64,000 nt of DNA from Antedon mediterranea (taxonomy: Eukaryota > Echinodermata > Crinoidea > Comatulida > Antedonidae). The notes under the pieces are model-generated. The model saw only the letters and a list, made by a program, of their open reading frames with translations, had not been told where the DNA came from and made no database searches. The stretch is taken from the NCBI RefSeq assembly GCF_964355755.1, contig NC_092676.1, positions 29,523,871 through 29,587,870 of the forward strand, given 5' to 3'. Positions within the stretch are counted from its first letter, which is position 1; each line of letters starts with the position of its first letter. The translations under genes and the position numbers were made by a program. Positions 59,601 through 64,000 of this stretch are shown here, piece after piece.

Positions 59601-60329
59601 GATTGCCCGTACTCAAACAAGCATCAACAATCATGGGAATGTTTGAATCAGCTGCGAGAGAACGCCCTCGTAATTTTGAGCAACATTTGTGGTCATTTAG
59701 ATTTGTCAATTTACCCAGAGAAAATATGCATGCCGATTCTGGATGGCTTACTGCATTGGGTAGTTTGCCCGTCTTCGTACGCCGTTGACCCGTTTCCAGC
59801 ACTTGCGGCCACTTCCCCGCTTTCACCAAAGCGTCTTGCTCTAGAAACACTTGCAAAACTCACTCTGCAGGACAAGAACGTTGATATGCTACTCGCTACT
59901 CCGCCATTTTCACGAATAGAGAAGCTTTTCTCAAACCTGGTACAGTACTTGGTGGATCGCAAAAACCCAGTTGTGCGTGAATTTTCTGTCGTTCTTCTTT
60001 CAAACTTGGCTAATGGAAGTAGTATTGCCGGTCGGGCTATCGCGTGTCAAACCGCAAGTATTTCAAATTTAATTTCTTTTATAGAGGACATAGAAATAGC
60101 TAATAATCCCATGAATGCTCGCGACATGGTTGAACCAGATAAAGATATGATGCGTCGTGCTGCTTACGCATTGTCTGCTCTTGCCAAGGTTCCAGAGAAC
60201 CGCCCTCTATTTATCCAGTACCAATCGCGACTTCTGAACATAGCTATTGCTTCTCCGACGTTAAGCAACATCCCTCCAATTGTACAGCAGTACATATCGG
60301 ATGTACTGTTTGAGATTTCGTCATCATGA
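28719..60329 (+). CDS. ARID1: ARID1 (BAF250/Osa), AT-rich-interaction subunit of BAF (SWI/SNF), 15 coding exons, 2,330 aa
   Basis: Exons: 28719-29639, 39817-40014, 47998-48223, 50225-50326, 50691-50894, 51653-52828, 53142-53293, 53855-53992, 54598-54774, 55023-55215, 55592-56063, 56317-56530, 56814-57042, 57484-57960, 58216-60329. All junctions are GT-AG with matching phase, giving 2,331 codons including TGA (human ARID1A has 2,285 aa). The N-terminal half is low-complexity Gly/Pro/Met/Asn/Gln sequence with the family motif PTLSQLL. The ARID is at about residues 1045-1140, then [10 protein letters not shown] and the BAF250_C domain ([63 protein letters not shown]). It targets the canonical BAF remodeller to chromatin in the nucleus. 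Oddities are coding minisatellites in exon 6 and a long acidic insert near residues 1955-2095. The sequence does not decide between ARID1A and ARID1B; an invertebrate would have one. Confidence 0.96.
30504..31797. mobile_element. Pogo/Tigger-like non-autonomous transposon, 1,294 bp
   Basis: Its terminal inverted repeats of 24 bp are perfect and begin CAGTCAACTCTCCCAATACC. TA flanks both sides (30502-30503 and 31798-31799). CAGT ends and a TA target are typical of pogo/Tigger in the Tc1/mariner superfamily. A second inner CCGGTTTT-type repeat sits near each end. The interior has no transposase and holds a perfect 24-bp palindrome at 31299-31322. Confidence 0.88.
33191..33245. repeat. Hairpin with 15-nt arms
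   Basis: TTTGGATGATCCAAA (33191-33205) pairs with TTTGGATCATCCAAA (33231-33245) around a 25-nt loop. Confidence 0.7.
34680..37083. mobile_element. 2.4-kb inverted-repeat element within the minisatellite
   Basis: The ends read GTGTTTATACAACACCCTA (34685-34703) and, inverted, GCGTTTATACAACACGCTA (about 37061-37079), with two mismatches. The outer boundaries are approximate. TTAGTT at 34674-34679 and 37084-37089 may be a duplication or just minisatellite sequence. About three quarters of it is the nested element at 34874-36640. Confidence 0.65.
34874..36640. mobile_element. T2/Kolobok-like non-autonomous element, TTAA target
   Basis: TTAA at 34870-34873 and 36641-36644 flanks ends AGGGGGATTCTGGGTTTAAA and, inverted, AGGGAGGTTCCGGGTTTAAA. 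The TTAAAGGRR start matches the T2-MITE/Kolobok signature. There is no transposase ORF in 1,767 bp. An internal (GAAT)n tail at about 35464-35490, after AATAAAG, looks like the 3' end of an older retroposon. Confidence 0.75.
38262..38345. repeat. SINE-like GGATTTTTATAGCGC segment
   Basis: ATAACAGGATTTTTATAGCG followed by CAAGAGTGCTCAAGGCGC resembles short dispersed repeats common in marine invertebrates. The boundaries are unclear. Confidence 0.35.
39330..39495. repeat. 28-bp minisatellite, about six copies
   Basis: The unit is GCATTCAGGACTAATAGCAG plus AGTGTAAG, with CACAGTGTATG variants. It lies 320 bp before ARID1 exon 2. Confidence 0.9.
39817..40014 (+). CDS. ARID1: ARID1 coding exon 2
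   Basis: 66 codons, phase 0 at both ends, from [14 protein letters not shown] to [20 protein letters not shown] resembles the PQRYPM...GRAQ segment of vertebrate ARID1. Acceptor TTTATTTTTCAG, donor CAACAG|GTTTGT. Skipping this exon would keep the frame. Confidence 0.88.
40191..40475. repeat. 19-bp minisatellite, about 15 copies
   Basis: The unit is TAGTGCCTTGCGTTCTCAC. Early copies are identical; later copies vary (TTCACAC, CATGCGTTTACAC), so homogenisation was directional or recent at the 5' side. Confidence 0.92.
40571..40682. mobile_element. Degenerate PIF/Harbinger-like MITE
   Basis: ACTTGGACGCAATGCAATGA, then GAATTGGCCAATCACCAGCG and the end CAAGTGGGAACCAGCTTAA, matching the family at 153-773 and 15211-16640 with many changes. 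Confidence 0.65.
46572..46756. mobile_element. Short Tigger-like MITE (185 bp)
   Basis: It starts CAGTCAACTCTCCCAATACT after TA; the right end ATTGGGAGAGTTGATG is slightly decayed. The interior shares CCAGACTTTCTGGGAAATCAG and CCAGCCTAAAGGTGTCCGG with the copies at 47784 and 48305. Confidence 0.8.
47784..47932. mobile_element. Short Tigger-like MITE (149 bp)
   Basis: CAGTCAACTTTCTCAATAC to ATTGGGAGAGTTGATTG, flanked by TA on both sides (47782-47783, 47933-47934). It ends 65 bp before the acceptor of ARID1 exon 3. Confidence 0.8.
47998..48223 (+). CDS. ARID1: ARID1 coding exon 3
   Basis: [13 protein letters not shown] to SPASIQ, Ser/Pro/Gln-rich. [12 protein letters not shown] matches [12 protein letters not shown] of vertebrate ARID1. 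It ends in phase 1. Confidence 0.9.
48305..48472. mobile_element. Short Tigger-like MITE (168 bp) in ARID1 intron 3
   Basis: It starts CAGTCGAATCTCCCAATAC and ends GGTATTGGAAGAATTGACTG, followed by TA. An A-run sits near its left end. It starts 82 bp after the exon 3 donor. Confidence 0.75.
48473..50224 (+). other. ARID1 intron 3, remainder
   Basis: AT-rich. A roughly 55-bp duplicated segment (ACGTTTAAACATTATTAATA ... GTTTAAGCCTTATT) lies at about 49330-49410. Nothing else is recognised. Confidence 0.5.
50225..50894 (+). CDS. ARID1: ARID1 coding exons 4 and 5
   Basis: Exon 4 (50225-50326) encodes [20 protein letters not shown], aligning with SGQSDS...MNQSSIAQDRG of vertebrate ARID1. Exon 5 (50691-50894) encodes Gly/Gln/Met/Pro-rich sequence ending PAPIQQ. 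Both have phase 1 ends, so either could be skipped without a frameshift. The donor of exon 5 is CAACAAG|GTTGGT. Confidence 0.88.
51085..51171. repeat. 23-bp tandem repeat, four copies
   Basis: TGATTTATCGGGTGCAATAT plus AAC repeats almost perfectly in ARID1 intron 5. Confidence 0.92.
51653..52828 (+). CDS. ARID1: ARID1 coding exon 6 with two coding minisatellites
   Basis: 1,176 bp, residues about 551-942. Thirteen MPGGPNM units in a 10-residue register ([10 protein letters not shown] / [10 protein letters not shown]) lie at about 51703-52110, then decayed [11 protein letters not shown] units. An Ala-rich stretch ([17 protein letters not shown]) at 52516-52566 is followed by six GGVPP units (about 52630-52725). 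The repeat DNA is 30-bp and 15-bp tandem, always a multiple of three, so length changes keep the frame. Antisense frames are also open for up to 207 codons because of the repeat; these are artefacts. The region is predicted disordered and prion-like, as in other ARID1 proteins. Confidence 0.92.
53142..53992 (+). CDS. ARID1: ARID1 coding exons 7 and 8 (pre-ARID Lys/Glu-rich linker)
   Basis: Exon 7 (53142-53293) and exon 8 (53855-53992) encode a charged linker just before the ARID. It contains MKQE, IKEE and VKRE, each fitting the sumoylation consensus (hydrophobic-K-x-E), and KREKKD. The donor of exon 7 lies at the edge of a MITE. The acceptor of exon 8 is CATTTCACAG. Confidence 0.85.
53290..53441. 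mobile_element. MITE (TCTACACTATCAAA family) at the exon 7 splice donor
   Basis: TACACTATCAAATTTTATGT starts within a few bases of the exon 7 donor AAAAAG|GTACAC. The right end is CACATAAAGTGTAGAGCTTT. The interior has CCCATATATGAACATGATGT. Confidence 0.75.
53567..53726. mobile_element. MITE (AGCTCTGTCTACAC ends), best copy of the family
   Basis: AGCTCTGTCTACACAATTGA to GATAGTGTAGACAGAGCT. The terminal 14 bp are perfectly inverted and the interior motif is CCCATATATGGATACG. It lies in the same intron as the preceding copy. Confidence 0.85.
54598..55215 (+). CDS. ARID1: ARID1 coding exons 9 and 10: ARID DNA-binding domain
   Basis: Exons 54598-54774 and 55023-55215 encode [19 protein letters not shown] ... 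[20 protein letters not shown], then [14 protein letters not shown] ... [19 protein letters not shown]. The LDLYRLY-type helix, the GG turn (KGGL), the W of KLWKEIA and the SLKRHY helix are the ARID hallmarks. The domain binds DNA with little sequence preference in ARID1. It is more divergent from the vertebrate form than the C-terminal domain is. A Ser/Asn run ([11 protein letters not shown]) follows. Confidence 0.93.
55592..57960 (+). CDS. ARID1: ARID1 coding exons 11-14 (linker between ARID and BAF250_C)
   Basis: Exons 55592-56063, 56317-56530, 56814-57042 and 57484-57960. They encode Pro/Gly/Met/Gln-rich disordered sequence with [15 protein letters not shown] and [10 protein letters not shown]. 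Exon 14 ends with the conserved segment [20 protein letters not shown] and [10 protein letters not shown], the start of the BAF-assembly region. All phases match (2, 0, 1, 1). Confidence 0.9.
58216..60329 (+). CDS. ARID1: ARID1 coding exon 15: BAF250_C domain
   Basis: The 2.1-kb last exon encodes about 704 residues. [20 protein letters not shown] and [12 protein letters not shown] (with an LxxLL motif) begin the domain. [81 protein letters not shown] and [20 protein letters not shown] follow, ending DVLFEISSS. This armadillo-like C-terminus anchors ARID1 to BRG1/BRM and the BAF core. An acidic Ser/Glu/Lys-rich block of about 140 residues (59195-59630) separates HPERK from [10 protein letters not shown]. 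Confidence 0.95.
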
Positions 60330-61790
60330 CGTACACAGTGAATGATTGAAGTATAATTTATTGCGATGTCCAAATCGGTTATTGAAGCAAGTGGAATACC
60401 TCAAACACTACTTTTGTCTTTGTACGTGCGTGTGTGGCGCAACCTGTTTATTGCGATGAATCTATTGTTGTTTAAACAAGTGGTGTTTCCATCTCTTGTT
60501 CTTACTAGTTTGGAATATGCGACGTGAATACCAAGACAAATCATCTCGAATAGCTCAACTAAAATGGTGCTTTTATTTTCTTCAATATATAGCTTAAATA
60601 TATTTGAACTTTCTATGCTGATTGCTAAAGTAACGATACACAAATTTGTTATTTTTGTCTCAAGCCTTGAATGAATTATGACATTTTATTATCCCAAAAT
60701 GTTTGTAAACATACTGAAGAATTATTGTTTGTTAAACAGTCGGAATATAGACACAGAATGTGTTTTACGTTTTTACGAACTTGTTGATTTTTCAAGGTGT
60801 CTGGTTGTGGCGGGGGCGACTGTATCATTTGTGTTTTTACTTCTCCCGAATTAGTGAATTTTGTGGTTTAAACCTATTTTCATACTTTGTAAGCATTTTT
60901 CTTTTAAAAATATTTATTCAATGAAAGAAATCATGTATAATGCAAATTTGAATTTGAGAAAAATTGTTGTAAAAATGAATTTGGATTCAACAAATGGAAT
61001 TGAGGTGGACGACCTCATGATCCTGAGAGTATTTAATAATAAAATGTGTATCTGTCTATGAAATTTGCATATTTAATGAAATGGCCAACATCGAGTGCTT
61101 TCTTACATATAAATGGCCAAGTAGTACGTTTAAAATAGACAGAGTTAATATTTAAATTTACTAGGCTATATATTGTCCTACAACAAAAGGAATTTTCCTA
61201 GTAAAATACTGCTAATATTTTGTATTTGATATAAAAAGTGGTAGGATTTTAAAAATGTATGAATTGGCTTCCAAAAGTAGACAGCTGATATACGACGTTT
61301 GGTAGCTTACAATGCTGTCGCCGCAGACTAAAATATCAAAAACATTGAACATTGATCCTACTTGTATAGTGCAAAGATTAGATAACACACCAAAGAAAAT
61401 AAACACTGGTTAAAACAACCTACTGTCACGCTGGCCTACTATCTACTGCTCATAATCTTGTACGTTATTTTTGTTGATATGTTATTTACGTGTAGGTATT
61501 TCCTGCAATGGGGTTATTACAGGAGTGTAATGATTTAAATAAAGTTCTACTTTTTCTTATTTTATAAGCTGTGTTATCGTTAATGCTCTAATGTGAAGCA
61601 GCAATGTAGCATGATGAGCAACTCAATTCAAATACTATTTGTTATTGTTTTACAATGTATACCACCTGTAGAGATTGTCTAGGTTCCTTTGTTATCTATC
61701 GTCATGTTGCAAAAAGGTTTATATAAGTCTGGAATGTAAATAAAAACCAATCCTTCACGACTTGTAAAATCTGCTTCTTGTTTTTTTTTA
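60330..61790 (+). other. ARID1 3' UTR and polyadenylation signals
   Basis: AATAAA occurs at 61038-61043, 61538-61543 and 61739-61744; the last two are followed by GT/T-rich sequence. A 3' UTR of about 1.2-1.45 kb is therefore likely. There are no other genes. Confidence 0.55.
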
Positions 61791-61899
61791 AGTTCAAAAA
61801 TATGTTAACTAATATTCTATAAGATTATGGTAACACAATATATACGCATATAGCAATATTATCGCATAACTGAATTTAAAAAAAAATCCCTGTACTATA

Positions 61900-64000
61900 C
61901 TTACAAACACTCTATAAGACGATGGTATATAGAAATGTTATCACTGAATTTAAAAAGTCGATATTTTGCCATTTTTGAAAAAAACCCAGGGATTTATTGC
62001 AAAAATGACCAAATTTCGACCCTTTTCTTTTTCGACAAAACTGGTTCCAAACACTATAAGATGATAAGATGATGGTAACGCAATATATACGCATATATAG
62101 AATATTATCGCATAACTGAATTTTAAAAAGTCGATATTTTGGCCAGTTTTGAAAAAATCCCAGGGAATTTTTCCAAAAATAGCAAAATTTCATAATTGAC
62201 ATGCGCAGAACCCATTATTCGACTCTGTGCATGTTTATTATGCTATAGTAACCATTTATGGCTAAAAATAATTTTCGACCATTTAATTTTTTGACATAAC
62301 TGGTTACTATAGCATAATTTACATGCGCAGAACCCATTTTTTGACTCTGCGTATGTTTATTATGCTATAGTAACCATTTATGTCTAAAAATAAAGGGAAA
62401 AAATCCCTGTACTATAGTACAGGGAAATTTTCGAAAAATTACCAATTTTCGACCATTTTATTTTTCGATATAACTGGTTACTATAGCATAATTGACATGC
62501 GCAGAACCCATTATTCGACTCAGCGCATGTTTATTATGCTATAGTAACCATTTATGTCTAAAAATAAAGGGAAAAAATCCCTGTACTATAGTACAGGGAA
62601 ATTTTCGAAAAATTACCAATTTTCGACCATTTTATTTTTCGATATAACTGGTTACTATAGCATAATTGACATGCGCAGAACCCATTATTCGACTCAGCGC
62701 ATGTTTATTATGCTATAGTAACCATTTATGTCTAAAAATAATTTTCGACCATTTTATTTTTTGACATAACTGGTTACTATAGCATAATTGACATGCGATA
62801 AAACTGATTACTATAGCACAATTGACATGCGCAGAACCCATTATTCGACTCTGCGTATGTTTATTATGCTATAGTAACCATTTATGTCAAAAAATAAAAG
62901 GGTCGAAACGGCCATTTCCCTGTACTATAGTTCAGGGATATTTTTTACAAAAATGGCAAATTTTTGACCTTTTTATTTTTCGATATAACTGGTTACTATA
63001 GCATAATTGACATGCGCAGAACCCATTATTCGACTCTGCGCATGTTTATTATGCTATAGTAACCATTTATGTCTAAAAATAATTTTTGACCTTTTTTTTT
63101 TTGACATAACTGGTTACTATAGCATAATTGACATGCGCATAACCCATTATTCGACTCTGCGCATGTTTATTATGCTATAGTAACCATTTATGTCTAAAAA
63201 TAAAAGGGTCGAAAATTGGTGATTTTTCGAAAATTTTCCTGTACTATAGTACAGGGATTTTTTCCAAAAATGGCAAATTTTTGACCTTTTTATTTTTCGA
63301 TATAACTGGTTACTATAGCATAATTGACATGCGCAGAATCCATTATTCGACTCTGCGCATGTTTATTATGCTATAATAACCATTTATGTCTAAAAATAAT
63401 TTTCGACCATTTTATTTTTTGACATAACTGGTTACTATAGCATATTGACATGCGCAGAACCCATTATTCAACTCTGCGCATGTTTATTATGCTATAGTAA
63501 CCATTTATGTCTAAATATAAAAGGGTCGAAAATTGGTCATTTTTCGAAAATTTCCCTGTACTATAGTACAGAGATTTTTTCCAAAAATGGCAAATTTTCG
63601 ACCTTTTTATTTTTCGATATAACTGGTTACTATCGCATAATTGTCATGCGCAGAACCCATTATTCAACTCTGCGCATGTTTATTATGCTATAGTAACCAT
63701 TTATGTCTAAAAATAAAAGGGTCGAAAATTTGTCATTTTTTGAAAATTTCCCTGTACTATAGTACAGGGATTTTTTCCAAAAATGGCCAAATTTCGACCT
63801 TTTTATTTTTCGATATAACTGGTTACTATAGCATAATTGACATGCGCAGAACACATTATTTGACTCTGCGCATGTTTATTATGCTATAGTAACCATTTAT
63901 GTGTAAAAATAATTTGCGACCATTTTATTTTTTGACATAACTGGTTACTATAGCACAATTGACATGCGCAGAACCCATTATTTGACTCTGCGCACGCCCC
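61900..64000. repeat. Palindromic satellite array reaching the window end
   Basis: About twelve copies of an 85-bp palindrome: GGTTACTATAGCATAATTGA, CATGCGCAGAACCCATTATT, then the inverse back to CTATAGTAACC. They are spaced alternately about 121 bp and about 175-196 bp. The longer spacers carry a second perfect palindrome, CCCTGTACTATAGTACAGGG, flanked by GGTCGAAAATT/AATTTTCGACC. A degenerate start lies at about 61900-62200. Open frames here are not genes. The array continues beyond 64000. Confidence 0.92.

Noticed and set aside
62000-63889. Several 80-90-codon frames (MTCAEPIIQLCACLL and similar)
   Set aside because: They are repeat translations from the palindromic satellite.

Overview
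The window is nuclear DNA of an animal. It is AT-rich and intron-rich, with a very heavy load of short transposon derivatives. The gene content (an ARID1/Osa-type BAF subunit, a NUS1/Nogo-B receptor and two SRSF7-type splicing factors), a Penelope-like retroelement, and the scattered AGGCCTA words point to a marine invertebrate deuterostome, probably an echinoderm or relative. That lineage call is an inference. No rRNA, tRNA or CRISPR was seen.

Layout. Positions 1-1000 hold nested copies of a small inverted-repeat transposon with TTA/TAA target duplications (PIF/Harbinger type). From 2421 to 6465 on the minus strand is a seven-exon SR splicing factor (374 aa: RRM, CCHC zinc knuckle, long RS domain). 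From 10222 to 12985 on the plus strand is a shorter paralogue (about 192 aa), so the two lie head to head. From 17247 to 19031 is a complete five-exon NUS1 (270 aa). From 19330 to 26482 is a 7.15 kb palindromic structure: two roughly 1.55 kb inverted arms flank a dead Penelope-like element, which was itself hit by a 1.7 kb transposon carrying a further 427 bp element. From 28719 to 60329 is a complete ARID1 gene (15 coding exons, 2,330 aa), whose large introns hold pogo/Tigger-like and T2/Kolobok-like non-autonomous elements and several minisatellites. From about 61.8 kb to the window end is a palindromic satellite array.

The exon models rest on matching GT-AG junctions, consistent phase and recognisable family sequence. 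All four genes close to an open frame of exact length. The SR proteins act in pre-mRNA splicing, ARID1 is the DNA-binding subunit of the canonical BAF (SWI/SNF) remodelling complex, and NUS1 is the non-catalytic subunit of dehydrodolichyl diphosphate synthase in the ER. They are not a functional cluster.

The most unusual structures are the self-targeted nesting at 153-773, the layered palindrome at 19.3-26.5 kb with hammerhead-ribozyme-like motifs, the nested insertions at 34.7-37.1 kb, the coding minisatellites in ARID1 exon 6, the acidic expansion in the ARID1 C-terminal domain, and the terminal satellite with two alternating palindromes.
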